Source: Apostichopus japonicus
Lineage: Eukaryota > Echinodermata > Holothuroidea > Aspidochirotida > Stichopodidae
Direction of reading: 5' to 3'
Assembly (NCBI RefSeq): GCF_037975245.1
Contig: NC_092562.1
Span: forward strand, 23,119,554-23,183,553
Length of the DNA: 64,000 nt
Part shown: positions 13,101 through 28,100 of the stretch, piece after piece
Layout: each line of letters opens with the position of its first letter
How positions within the stretch are numbered: position 1 is the stretch's first letter
The notes under the pieces: generated by a model
The model's database searches: none
What the model was told of the DNA's origin: nothing
The model's input: only the letters and a program-made list of their open reading frames with translations
Translations under genes and position numbers: made by a program

Positions 13101-16100
13101 TAAACAAATAATGTAACAGTACTAGAACCGTGAAGGAATTAGTCCTTCCGAGAAACAAAGTCTGGGATAAACTTGTGAAAGGCAATGATTTTTCAACAAA
13201 TTGAAAATAGTTAATAGAAAAACCATCCATGCTATAAGCAGGACAATGAAACAATATGTTGGTGGCTATTCACTGAACTTTGCATACTATTAGGACAGTT
13301 TAAACAAATACTATCATGCGTTTTGAGATATAGGGACGAATAATTTTAAAGCATCAAGTGGTTAGCTACGGTCGTTCCTCATTATTATGTGGCTGTTAAA
13401 AAGGCCTTCTAGAGTTCCGTTATGCTGTGAGTATCATACATTTGATGCCACATTGTATACAACATTTATGCAAGATTTAAATTACACAATGACCAGTAAG
13501 AAGTGCAATAGTGTTTAAATATTATAAAACAACGAGTATTAATGTTAATGGTTAATGCATTGCAATAGTACCCTCCGTACGGAAATCACATTATGTTTCG
13601 GTACAGAGCACATGCCACTTTTTCCAATACAATAAGTAATACAAGCGGGAAAAAGAAAGTGACCAAGTTTTGTTTACATTACTGTTGATTCCCCGTTTAT
13701 TCATTCATACGGGATGGTAGAATAGTAAGATTTTTTTATCAAATGGTTGCATGGATGGAAGTGGTATGAATTCTTTGCACCACATCTGCCAACAATTCAT
13801 ACCATGCTAGTTAAATGATAGATAAACGATGAAAGTTTATATTAAACTTTTGCAATAATTAACACTTACTTGGACAATATGTTCTTGCAGATTCATAAGA
13901 ACTTTTTGGTCCTTCACCAAATGACCCTTCTCTTACTGCAGCCACAGAGAACTGATACAAGGTGTCTGGTAGCAGATTACTAAAGGTAAAAGAGAGTGTT
14001 GGCATTTCATTAGCTTGGACGCTCTCTGTTGAGTTCCAGTCTTCTTCTTCGTTGGTCCGGTAGTAAGGTACATAACCTATCACTGGAGGGTCTCCTATAT
14101 CACTGATGTCATTCCACGCCGTCCAAGATATCGTGATTGTAGTGTTTGAAGCAGACATAAATTCAGGGGAACTAGCTATTAGTGGAAGGACTGCGTGAAA
14201 ATTAAAGTGAAAAACAAGGGAAATTGTGTGATTTTACCTTGTTTGACAGTTCTCCATTGTATTTGCTGCCAATGAATGTTCTTTTTAATGTCTAAGTCAT
14301 AGCTAAATAAGTTAAAACTGCAAATTCTATATACAGCAAAGCAGCTCTCTGTGTTGGTTAATGAACAAAACCTGTCCAGGTTTTCCTTGAACTTTGTTAG
14401 AAAAAGGTAAAATATATTCACTAAATTTGAAGTTTCTGAAAATATATTTAGCATATATCCCGACTTTTTAAAGTGACCCCCACACTTATATATATCATGA
14501 CAAAATGCTGGAGCATTAAACCTTCAATTTACTTACCTCCATCAGTGAAATTGTCCAAGGGCTCTAAGATTTCAAGCATCCTAACATATCGATTTAATTT
14601 AAACCTCTGTATTCATGTCACTTTGAAAAGCCATCACACTGGTTCTAAACAGGTTTAAAGCAATGAAACCCTTACAAATGGCAGAACAAAATTGACCCAT
14701 TGAGACGAATCACTGTTTTAATATTCATGACATGTAATTCCTGTCATTACATAATTCAAGCCAACCAGGGCACTTCTAGAATGATGCTTTGATTCATTCA
14801 GATTTCCATAGAGAAGTGATTAGGAGCGAACCTTTAAATAAAAGTCAAGGGATTGTTAAATGTGAGGGATCCTCTTTCATCAAACTTCAGCGTTACATAT
14901 GTCACTATCTGCAAAATATCTCTATTAAATATCACGTCTTCATTATTTAATAATCATGTAATATGTTTATATAATATATATAAAATCTGTAACATATTCA
15001 ACTATCTATCTAAATATCTATCTGCAAAACATGTTGGCGTTCGGATGCTATATATAATGGAGGTATTTATAGTTACAGCAGATCACATAACAGTTGCAAA
15101 CCATGTGATGGGATTAGTTACTGTTTAATGGCAGTGGTTACTAAATTAATCTGTCAGGGCCATAGTGAAGTTATACCCAATCTGCTGGTCAATTTAGTAC
15201 GGATGTACATACTCTTGTGACAAACAAATGAAAAACTACATTATTTGAGAAGTGAAATATCAGAAATCGCTACATGCCCTTACGAAAATACACTATATTC
15301 ACATGTTATCACAGGTAAAGCACAACAGATAAAGTACATGCACATGTATATTCCTGGTATCCATTTCAAATATAAAGTCACTAATTTTCATGTGTGCTTT
15401 AAACATGTGAACATACTTCACAAAGTGAAGAAATGTGTGTTTCTACATGTGGCAGAACCGCGACAATCTAACCCGTTAATGATAGAATACATAGATAACT
15501 TGGACGATATGTGTCATATACCACCCTGTGTTTTCACACAATGGATTTTTGGCCACAGATTGTCACAGGAATTTGTGACACCGTGTTGGAGGTTTCCGCC
15601 CTTTCTTAAGGGGGAACATCTAGTTGCGTTTGACAAAAGATGTAAACTAACAAATCTATGTCAATCTGTGACAAAATCCACATAGTTTTATGAAATATCC
15701 TTTGCGTCTGTAATCTTAGCTTTGAACACAACTTAAGAACCTTTAACAATTTTTTCTATTAAGGGTGCGTGCCTCTTATCCACACTTTACAGCAAGGGAA
15801 GGATTCAGGGATAACTTTGTTTATGGCGGCGTAGGCAAAAATGTGTTTCAACCCATACCTGGGATCACAAATGTTCACATGTCAAACACAACAATGACTA
15901 ACTGTGTATCAAAGTTACATTTTGTTATGCAAAATACCTAGATTTCCAATGGTAATTATAGGTTCCAACACAATAAATTGGAAGTAGTGACAGCTTATTT
16001 GTTTATTGTTAAGGTACACCTTGTCCACCCTTTGTAAGGGGTCACTGAATTAGCGTGGTTAAGTAACTCAGTCAAGTTATATACAGGTAACACCAAAGAA

Positions 16101-19100
16101 TAGTACCTGTATTAGGACTGTTATACGCAAACAAATTTTATAGCTGGATTGTTACATTTGTTCATTTAATGACAATGTTCATTGCAAGACAGAAATAATA
16201 ACTAAATATGCCCAAACTAAACATAATGATGACAGCTTAAATAGGACATTTGATATGTATACACTAAGAAAGTTCATCATTCTGATCATAGAAGCTTACA
16301 TTATGAACTTACCAAAGAGGTCTGCTTCTTTCCGTCTATAGTGTTGCCCATTATTCACCAAGGTATTACCTGTACCGGTATATATAATATTGGCTAAATA
16401 GCAACTAAAAACATTTCCACTCATAACATTGGTAACCTTGTATGATTGTACTATCGATTTAGATGACAGTTCTATTCGATCTCCAATAAAACTTCGACCT
16501 TGATTTGCTCCAGTTACATACAAGTTAGCTGTCAGAGTTGCTAGGAAATTTGGAGATTCTACTGTGCAGTTGCTTTCAGCTGTTGCTCCAGGATTGACTT
16601 TAGATACTTGTATGTCAGCAATTCCTGCATGGCAAAACAGAAGTAAAACCAGAAATATAAGCTGCTATTTTTTCTAAAAAAAGTGATGTGACTACATTTT
16701 CTATAAATTTAGTAAAGATGTTTCTAACATAAAGATAAATAAAACCAAGCTTCAGACTATAATTATGGTCATTCAGATCAAAAGCGACCCTAGAGCACCC
16801 TTATGTTCAAAACATCTTCTTCTATCCGTGTATACATTGTGACCTTTTGAACCGAACAAAAATGAGAACAAGAAAACTAATTTCCATGATTCACTCTTCA
16901 ACCTATTATCATAATCAAGGATTGAAAGAGGAATATGGTAGAGGGAGGGATGTGATCAAACCACAGCTAAGTTTTATCATCAATGCCATGGATGCTTCTT
17001 GATCTATCATTTTGTGCTACATCCTCCTTCCCTAACACCTTACTACTCTATCATGCATTTGCAGAAGCCGCAGGACACTTTGTCCTTACACACTCTGTAT
17101 TCACAGTAAGCCACTATAGTTAAAGTTTTAGTGCAGTTTGTTTGTTCAGAAGGAGATATGTTCTCATTTCTAGTGTTTGGGCAATGTCCACAATATCAAC
17201 TTTTTCTGGTATCAAATATTTATGATCCTAACATTCGATAATAATTTTTGAGGAAATCAAAAATTGTCTGCAATTATAATTTATGCTTAAGGCTTTTGGC
17301 AAATAAACTTGTGTTAAATACTACTATATAGTAAATAATAATACTGTACCTGTTTGACATCTAGGGCTCCAGTTAACCCATGGCGTCTTGCATTCGCCAT
17401 AACAAGTACCGTTGACATTATGACAGGCTTCATTGCAGTGACATTCCTGTTCACAGTTCTCACCATAAAATCCTGTAGCACATTCTGGGTATGAGTATAA
17501 AACAGAGAGCAAATTATGTTTACAGTGATTGTGCACAAATCTGACAATCAAGGTTAATCAATTAGTAAGCTGCATACATCTGCAACCAGCAATAAATGTA
17601 ACATAGGTCTTTCACTCGAACTATAGCTGTTGTAACCAATTTCCAGCTTTCTGTTACTTATTTTGTGAACATTTTAACTTCAAATGATATCCTAATTGTA
17701 GTTGCTTTGGAGAATTGTGGAACCAGGGAAATGATCACTGTTTATGTGTTCAAATCTGAAAATTCCAACATATTTAAGTTTTACAGGAAATACAGGAGGC
17801 TGAAAGATGAAAATGACAGGCAAATACACATTCAATATTACTGAAAATTTGACATTCAAAATAACTATACAAATAAACTCCTCCCCTCAGCCCACTCAAG
17901 TGAAAATGGAGCAAATGTTAACTCCACTGGATCAATGAAGGATACCAGTCATAATTGAAATATAACATAAGGGAACAAGCAAACAGCAACATAATGCATA
18001 TAATATCGATCCACTACCTTGACAATTTTCATTTGGATCACGCAGGATGAATCCTTGAGCACATTGGTTACACCTTCCTGTATTTTTGTTACAAGCTGCA
18101 TCATTCTTGCAATGACACTTCAAAAGGCACTGACTTCCATAGTAACCTTGTTTACATCGTTGAGGAACTGAAAACCAGAGAGAGATGTTTGCCTAAATGG
18201 GTATGTCTAATTGAATATTTGATAATCTTCTTACTTAATTTGGTATCATTTTCTGGCAGACATTTTCGTGCAATTACTTACAAATCTATCAACGAACTTT
18301 CACATTATAAGATGATGTGACACTTATGTCAAAGACAATTATAATATAAAAAAAACAAAAGAATTAGGCTGTAAGGGCAGATATTGTCTTGTTAATGTTA
18401 GTAATGAATGCCGAATTGGATCAAAAACTTTGACATCTCTGTTTTTCTCGTCTGTGTCAAACTTGACATGTGTATACTCATGTAATATAAGACCGGTATG
18501 TGATGATTGGATCCCATTAACAACTGATAGTTCTCAAATAATATTACATCAATTAAAAACAAAGACCAAATTATATTGTTTAATATAGATACATATTAAA
18601 AAAAATCTTTGTGTACTCCTTGCAAAAAGAAAAGGAGTAATGTATTTGGGAATATATATATATTTTTTCTTCAGCAATACTTGGCAGTGGAAAGACTGAC
18701 TTTCCACTACCAAGTCCCAGCTGGACCGAAAATTCCAATATATTTTCTAATACAGTACTCCTAATTTGTATATTTTGCCATTTTCCTATCTTTATTTTAT
18801 TTTGGATTAAACATGGATTTTCTTTATAAGATGTTTAGATATATATCGAAGTCCGGTGCAGGGCGTTAAGTTCGCTATTTCAATGATATTATACTAACCA
18901 TTTGTAAGTCTGGGTTAACATTTATTCACACAAAATTGCAGAAAGAAAATTGTCAATAATCTTTACAATGGAAGGTGTGATTGTTGCATAATTTACTGAC
19001 AATATTTATTTCTGGTATATAATTGGTAACCATTTACTCTTATGGTTTTGCTGAGGAAGGTCTCAGGGGAACACAAATTTTAAAATAAAAATAATTATAT

Positions 19101-22100
19101 TTGGTACTCCTCAAGTCAACTGACCATGTCCCTGTTTTATTACATGGTTTGTAATTCACATTCTTTGGAGCAAACATGGCCCTATGTTTTCACTAAACAA
19201 ATGTAAATATAAACAGTATATATACAGTATATATATATATATATATACTGTATATATATATATACTGTATATATACTGTTTATATTTATATTTGTTTTTG
19301 TAATACTGAATATGATCTTGTTTAATTGAATATCTCGCACTTTCTCCATCTTTTCTGATGCTAATTAATGAACAATTTAAAGGTATTAAAAAAAATATCA
19401 CTCTATTAAATAACAAAATATTTGTATAGAAAGAAAGAAATGTGAAACTTCAACATATTTGAGAAGAATGGTTTTAAAAAATAAAAACAAACATTACTGG
19501 GTAACTTGGGAAATTATCATATTCTTTTGTGATTTGCAAAGATTTCCCTTTCTTTATATGGGTTGTTTGATAAGACTTCAACTGTGAATGAAACCTACTT
19601 TGACAGTTTGTTCCAGAGTATCCTGTCTGACATCTGCCATTATTATTGGTGCATACACCTGTGAATCTACTGCAACCACCCCTATTACAATGACAAGTTT
19701 GTAAACAGTTAGCACCATATCTACCCTGAGGACAATCTGAAACATATAAAAAAAATTACAATATATATATAAATGAAATCAGCTGATAATCTCAGTAGAG
19801 CAATTAAGGAGATAATTTCTAGAAAACATACATATATTACGCTTGAAGAACATGCATTGTAAGTTAACATTTACTTCATACAGTCTTAATAATAGGCCTG
19901 CGTAAAACACAGTTGATATCAATACCGAGCTATTAGTTAAATCTTACAGGGCTTGAGTTATGTTGTAAAGTTAGTAAAGCAATTTGCCAAAGACTCACTT
20001 TACAGTACAGGCCAGTAGCAAGCATCTGTTATGAACCATGGTTAACATCATGAGTAATATATAAAAATTTGTAAATTTTATTTGTAAACTGCTTTATGTA
20101 GCTTAAAACATATGCACAACTCATAACTATATATATGTACCTGTTTATTTATATTATATGGAATATAGTATGTGATAACCTAGAAGCATGTTGTTGCGCG
20201 CTGATCATCAGATAACTGGACGCAAACAATCATGTAACTTTATGTCTTCCCTGCACAGCTGGGTGATCTGTTACCATGGGAACACTTTTTTCGTTTATTA
20301 CGTACGATGTAAGATTACCAGCCGTCCTTTCATTGCTTGATGAATTAAGAAACCTACCTGCACTGCAGTCAAGGCCTTTGAATCCAGAGGCACACCTACA
20401 GCCAAATGGATCTGGTAAACAAAACATGGCATATCTGCAAGCGGAATCAAAGTCTGCACGTTCAAAACATCGAAACTCACAGTTGAATCCAAATCTACCC
20501 AATGGATCACAGGCTGGGAATGAAATATGTAGACTATATGATACACAGAAAACAGAATAAGGTTAAGAAACTTTTAGGTACTCTCATTACCACTTCCATA
20601 CTTGAAGCTTAACATAGCATGACAATACTCTGACATTGCTTTTTAACTATGACTTAAACTGAAATATATAACAAAGTTGTAATGCACAGTATCCCTGATG
20701 CATACTATAATGATACATACCATCATGACTAAATCATCATCATCTGTAATTGTAAGTTTCTTAATAGTCCTTGAAGAGGAAGTCAACAATTCTTTTTTCT
20801 AAATAAGGCTTTTGGTCATTTCACAGAATGTTTTCTTGGTGAGTACCAGTAGTGGTCAGTTGTGCATCTCTTCATGTGGATGTGAAGCTAAGAAATGATG
20901 CAATGTGGTCAAACTCCAGAAACGACAGTTCAGAAAATCCTCTGTCAGTGGCTTGACACTGACAGCACTCATTTTGATCTTTACATGATATCTGCTACAA
21001 CCCTCTTGCAGAAAATCGTTGTACTGGAGCCTTTATAACACCTGTCCGGCAGAGGGCATCAGTGGCGATATTGGTACTCCTTAATGTTATACAGACATTG
21101 CACTATGCCTGCTGTATGGACTTCCCAACAATATTCCAGGCTCTGAGGTGCACACAAAAGTGATAACCTTCTTAGCAATTGGTATTTATGTATGCCTCCT
21201 CAGCAAACTTGACAACCCTGTAAGGTTTCTCGAAAAAGTACCAATTTGATGTTTAGATGCATTTTGCTAAGATAGTTGTTGCTGTTTTGACATCATATTA
21301 TGAATAACGTTTGGCAAAGTAAAACCCAACAAGATCATTTTTAGCTTTGTGACTTATTATAGTTAAAAATTTATTAATTTCCAAGACAGAAAAAAGATCA
21401 AGTCATAATTGTGCAGCAGTTTTCAGAGGCTGTTACATTTGGACCACCATTGGAGGTAGCACGGCCATGCCATGTGACCATGCCACGTGACTACCCTTTT
21501 TTGTGTAAATGAAACAATTTGGTTTCAGCAAAGTCTCAGGTAGTCACCTTGTAATTCCTTGGTGAAATTACTCATGAAAATGGCTGTTCTAAATGTTATC
21601 TTTGGCGCAGAAATTCCTTGCCTCGTACAAAACTTCAGTCCCTTGGAATATTTCAAAATGCTCAATACCTCCTTAATAATTTTTAAAGTAAGTTGTATAT
21701 GTTAAGGCACTAGTTTGTTAAAGTGGCCATGACACAAAAATTTCAAAGTCCTATATTTTTGGGATGCATCAAAGAATGTTCTCTAGAACATGTATCAACC
21801 AATCAGCCAGTTTAAACTTGATTTTTCAAGTCGAAAATTGAGAATGAATTTACCCTCTTTGGAGTTTGAAACTTTGTTTACTCGAAAATTTTCCGATTCG
21901 CATGACGTCATGTTATGAACACGTTTGTTGTCGCTGTTTACGATCCTCCGAACATACCATTCACTTACACGTTAGACAAGTACACATACCACTAGTAGTT
22001 CCTGAACAAAACACCGATCACAAGTGCCATATCAAATCAAAATTTCCTGTGAAATGGCGGATCCAGAAGCAATTGTGGCAACCGAAGTTCAAAGTTATAG

Positions 22101-25100
22101 TGGTTCTTAGTGGCTAAAATTAGAGTGCCCTTTCTCATATTCGAAGCAGACAGTGAAGGCGATGATCATGCTAATATTGAACAGAACGTTGAGCGTGGAC
22201 CTGAGGTTTTAGAACCGTATCAGTTTGAGACTGTTAAACGAGCCGAAATTGAAGCTCCACAAAATATCGAAGGAGAAACCTGTTCGAAACGATTGCAAGG
22301 AACATACAACGTGGTAAGAATTTATTAACGAGGCATTTAAAAACAAAATCCAGTCCATTTTGTGCATGTGTTGTTAGAATTTGCGGAACTCCATAAACCG
22401 TATTGTGCGTTGTGTTACGGTAACTTACAACCCATATGTACAGAGTGTTGCTATGTATTCATACATGTACATAAACTTAATATTAATAGTAGGGTTGGTT
22501 GCATACTGAAAGTTTGGCTCGGGGATGTGCAGTAAGTTGCATTATGCAGCCATGCTAGGTAGGCATATGTGTTATTTCATACTCATTATTACTAGGCTAG
22601 TACTTTGGCCTGGAGTTTTGCAAATCAATTTTCTGAAACAAAAGAACGATCCATGACACATGGAAGGTGTAAAATCACAACAAATGTAACCATAACTGTA
22701 CATTGTATGCCTGCTTGTTATTGTGGACATCATGGGCCAACAATACATTTTGAACTTTCATAAATTTTTTCCCCAGGCACTACAGATATATAGCCTACGG
22801 TCAACAGGTTCAATGGTACTGGGGGTTCCTAGCAAGACACGTCAGGGTTGTGCTACCATCATGTGCAGTCCAAAGGATCAGAAGTGAGTTTCCAGCCAAT
22901 GGTCATTACACTGGATTCAAGTTGCCAGGAGAAAACTCATTGTATAGGAAGCCTTGGTTGAGAAATTCCTCCAGAAACACCTTTTCTATTCTAGGTTTTG
23001 TTGTATTATCAATCCGTCAGGGTTCCCTCAGTGTTGATATATTGAAATTCAAGACTTTTAATTCAGGATGAAAAGGTTATTTTCCAGACCCATCATCAAC
23101 AATGAAAGAAAAGGCATTTGTAGCATTTGGACACAAGTATTGGCTTCACCTTGATGTCATATAATATGTGCATAAGGGAACGGGTATTGACCTTTTTAGG
23201 AGTATTTACCTCCCAGACGTTTGCTTTCTACCTTAAATCTGGAAGCCAAAATATCCATATCACCAATGATATTTGACAGGAAAGTCATAATAAAGACCAA
23301 TGGAGGCAGCAGAACTCTAGAATGTTTAGACTTTGTTTCTTCAGCAGCAGTTGATTTGTTTTACAATCCTTCTTCAGAAACTCAGCAGTACACCCTGTTA
23401 ATGGTCTTCGATTGTTTAAATGCGTGTGATGCTGTGTTTCATGTCGCCCGTGAGTGTTGTACGTGTCGTTGTGCGTGGGTAACATTTTTGCATGTGTGTT
23501 GCGTCGTGCAGTGTTTCTTGGTTTAAATTACCCTTTATTGTATTGCTTCTGGATTATTCTAATTAATTTGTCACAACAGCGATTGATAGCGATGGACATG
23601 CAACTGCTTTGTAGGCTTAAAGCAAAAAATTTCATGAAAGTTGTTTTTCTTTAAACCTCCTTTGATGTCACAAATTACATTAGTGTAATTTAAGAATGAT
23701 ACTGTTTATGGAAAGTACAGTTTTACTTTTATGTCATATAATACAATGATTGTTGTTAATGCTAGTTTAGTCAGTCACAGGCTTGTTCAGATTGTCCAGA
23801 ATGAGTGTCTAGAACTGATATTGAATAAACTTTGTTCAATGATTGCAGACTTGAACTACGTTGTGTGAATTTTTGGCTCTGTGACTTTAAAATAAATTGC
23901 TTTGAGATTTAAACACCCTTTGGAATAAAATCTTTTTACCTACCTATTTTGACCCATCCTCATTACCCCCACTCCCTCCCCAACATAAAAAATGGTTTTC
24001 CTGGAATAGGAATGAGAAATTATTGCTATAACTAACTGATCCAGCATATTCCCGAAATAAATTGGGGCACTGAGATTTTTTCACAAGAAGATGTAACCCA
24101 TCACTTCTGAAGCTAACCTCATAGTAGCTTATTACAGTAGTATACAATAGAGCAATGAAGGGGGTGTTTATTTAGATGATACAGCAAAATCTCTTCGTCC
24201 ATTGCGACTTCAGTGTTGTAGCGCTAATACTAGTACTGCTAGTGCTCGGCCGTGCTACCTCCAATGGATCACCACTTGCCCCATTGGAGGTTTCCTGTTC
24301 CCTGATCTGGTCTTCAGAGTAGTTTTAGAAGAAAGACTATTTTATGTCGCTCTGTTAAAGTCCATTTGTTTTATTTCATAAACAAGAGCATCAATGATGC
24401 AGTATCTCAATACTGGAAGTTTTAATTTTGATTCCTAATTTCAAATCTTTGCTCTGTCTCTACAATTATCAATATCAATCATGGCACAACAAATATATAA
24501 CTTGCATTTTTGCTACTTTGCCACGAATAGTCTCTGCAGGTTACACTTTATCCTGCTAGTCTTGCCTTTAGCGCTCATTGCCTGTTAGTCGAAAGAACGA
24601 CGTTGCAAGGTTTAGTAATGTCATAGAATATTTAAGAACTTGTTTTTTATGTGGTATCCTTCATCTTAGGTCAGTCTCTGTTGGACTTTTTGGTCATATA
24701 GTTTGACGTCAATGACAACAGCCAAATTAGAAGAGGCGAACAACTTGACCATATTCTTGATGCCTGCCTTGAGAGCTAGGCCTATTGACCTACTGTATGT
24801 TACTGTAGACTGTAGTGGTGACTACCATCAAAACTGTGTCCACTTTTAGATATCAAAACAACCCACGTTTTTCCATCTCAATTTTTCGGACATGAAGATT
24901 TCATGGATTTATGACTTGGAAAAAATAATGTAAAAGAAGATTACAAGTTTTTATATGCAAGTGATGTGTGGCCTCCTCTTCCCCTAATAGCCACCTCAGT
25001 TCTTCTCCATTTTGTTATTTTATTTTAATTCTTTGTACATTTGATGTCAAACATTACAGGTTCAAAAGAAAGCTAAACATACTTCTTATAACCATATACA

Positions 25101-28100
25101 TCTTATATCCTTATAAATAAAACATAACCTTATACAATTTTTAGTCTTATCAAAGTTGTGATGCTATGGCTGGCTCCTCTTTTATAAGTACCCATCAAAC
25201 AAAATTACCCTGGTCCTTCCTAGGAAAAGCTGTCTGAACACCAGTACAATGCTAATGTGGCTATCACTGAAAGCCTAATAGGCCTAGGCCTATATATATA
25301 TATTTTTTTAAATGCACTAGGCCTACAGTAAGTAGCCTTCAGAAATACAAGAATGTGTATACGTAATTATACAAAATACATGAAGGGCAATCAAACAAAC
25401 TTATCATGGCCCTTGCTCTGAAAAGCTACCTGAACACCAGTACTATCCTTTAAATGGATGTTACAAAAACGAAGGCCTAATATAAATTAAATTCACTACG
25501 TAGAATTCAGCAGTACAGAATGTAATTAGCATGCAATACACTAACACCTCACGTACCTAACTACAGTAGAGAAAATTGGTCGCGAGGGTAGCCATTTTCG
25601 TATATCTAACATGTAGCTGTTATGAGTCATAGCCAATCTGCTACAAAACAGACTTGGGGGCGGGGCTGAATCATCAAAAACGGACCTTTTTACTAAAAGT
25701 AGGGGCGGCAGCTCAGTGTTGTTTTAAGAAAGAAAAATCATTTAAACATCAAATAAAGCAAATAAAAGCCATAAAATGTCATATACATGTAGTAAAATTC
25801 TTATTAATACCTACCTGTAAACAACAAATGAAAGTTTAAAATGTTAATAAAATATATAATACATAGGACCCTATCTTAGACGATACCACTGTTGAAAGAC
25901 AGTTCTATTCTATTCTCTTTCATAAAACATAAGTTTTGGAGCGTGTGCAAAACAGGTCTGCCAAAGTGTGTTTTCAGTCCAAATTGGCCCGATTTGGACA
26001 TAAATCGGTGAAAAAGTCACAGAATGAGATACAATTCTGGAATAAAAAATAGTAACTTTTGTTGGTCTATATGATATATTCTTGCTCTAGAAATTCCAGA
26101 GAAAAAGAACTTTGTTTGAAGACGCTGAAAATTTTTTAAGAGAAGAGAGAGTCCCACTTACTGTTACAATATCTCTATACATGTAATGTATTGAGATAAA
26201 AAGGAGGGATCGTAGTATGCTTCGCTTCATGCGGAGCTGTATACTGGCTAGGTCCTGTGAAATCGGCGCTGGTGTTGTGCACTAACTTGGTCATATATCG
26301 CCGTGTTTTTTTCATCCTTCAGCCATGGATGAAGGCTAATTGCATGGGTTACGATATTTATGAAGCCCCCAACAACACAATGGATCGGCATTTCTCTCTG
26401 ATAGTTTACAACAGTTGTAAAACAAACTTGAAATTTCTAACGACATAACGTAATACAGTGGTTGTTCTCTCAGTGTAAATGTGCGCGTATATGGAACGGT
26501 ATGATCGTCGCGCATCCGGTACATGCCTGGGCTTGGCACTTGTGTTCCTAACATGACGTCATCATTGTCTTGTTGTGAATTCGCATTCTCAGATATCGAT
26601 TTTCGGATGCGAAAATTAAAACGTTAATTACTAATTAGTGCTTGAGGTTTTCAAGCTGATGAGGATAGTTTTGAACATAGATTTTCTCATAGATTCAGAG
26701 GAAGCTACTCTCGATTAGTTGGATTTTTTGTGTCATGGCCTCTTTAATAATTCAAAGAATTTCACATTCTGTATATCAAAGCAATTTCTCCATCTGAAAA
26801 CTTAACTTTCATGTCTTACATTGGCACCTGATTTACGATTTTTCCCAAATCTTTTGACAATATTTTTGGCACTGAATTTATAGTGTACATATAATTAATA
26901 ATTGTGAATGTAAATAAAACACAAGAACTTGATCCACCTGTCTAATACACTAAAAACTGCCCCCAAAACACCCTTCCCTACAAGAAAAGGATACTTATCA
27001 GGCTGGAAAAGATGTTAGAAGTCTAGAACTCCTGTAAGGAAACTTCTAGGGTAATAATCCAAGGTATCCGGGCGAATTTCGACGGAAATTTTTCCCAATC
27101 CGAAAAACACTATGAGACACTTTGGGTGGTAGAAAATGAAGGAGGTCACTGAGGTCAGTGAGGGTGTACAGTGTTAAAAGATTACCAGGGCATACTAGAC
27201 ACGGTAGAATGCGGTGCTTAGGTTGTGGGGAGACAGGTAAGTGGGGAACGAAGTAAATAATCATTTTTTGCATATTCTGTCCCTCACAGGTTTTTTAATT
27301 TTTGACTTACATCACAATCTTTGTCAAAAATGACACAAGTTTTGTAAGATTTCTTTTCAAAATTAATTAACTTTTATTAGTTTTGCTAAGAACCAAAAGT
27401 GAATATTTCCTAATGAATTTACTTATAATATTTGGGTTGAGTAGTATTGTCTCTTAATGCTCACATGACTCTCCAAAAAAGTTATAAACAGATCAGGTAT
27501 GAATTTTCTGGTCTACTGGGAAACTCTTGCCAGACTGTATCTCTACCTTTGACAGCCAACAAAGCAGACACGATCCTTAAATTAGGTTTTTACGTTTATT
27601 TCTTTTGACTAAAACTATTTAAAGTTTTTGTTAAAGGTTTGATATTTATACAGTGCATTTGTTGACTGGCTGTAGAATTCTCAAAAGACACAAAAGTGCT
27701 CTTACCTGAGAGACAGTTTGGACCTTTAAATCCAACAGGGCAGATGCAATCTCCAGTTGTGTCATCACAGACACCTCCATTGTAACAATTGTCACAGATG
27801 CCAAAGCAATCTGGAGGACCCCAGTGATCTGCAGGGCAAGCTAAAGGAGAGAACACCAGAACTAGTATAACATGGATTACAAGCGTACGTAGATAAGGGA
27901 AACTATGGAGGGCATTCAGTACAGGTACTAATAGAAGGAAATCACCACTTCAGTCTTATAAAATACATGGTGTAAGGTGGGTGGCGATGCTGATTAATGT
28001 TTTGGATAACAAGATGACAAATGCTGATTAAATGCTATTCCATCAGTGCTTTGCTATGATGAGAAAGGAATGAGAATGCAATCTTCCTACTGTAATACTG

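Noticed and set aside
15245-15685. 146-residue open frame on the + strand
   Set aside because: It lies in intron 9 of copy A. The equivalent in copy B is broken by substitutions and the SINE, and there is no recognisable domain.
20276-20560. 94-residue + strand frame
   Set aside because: It is the antisense shadow of EGF module 2.
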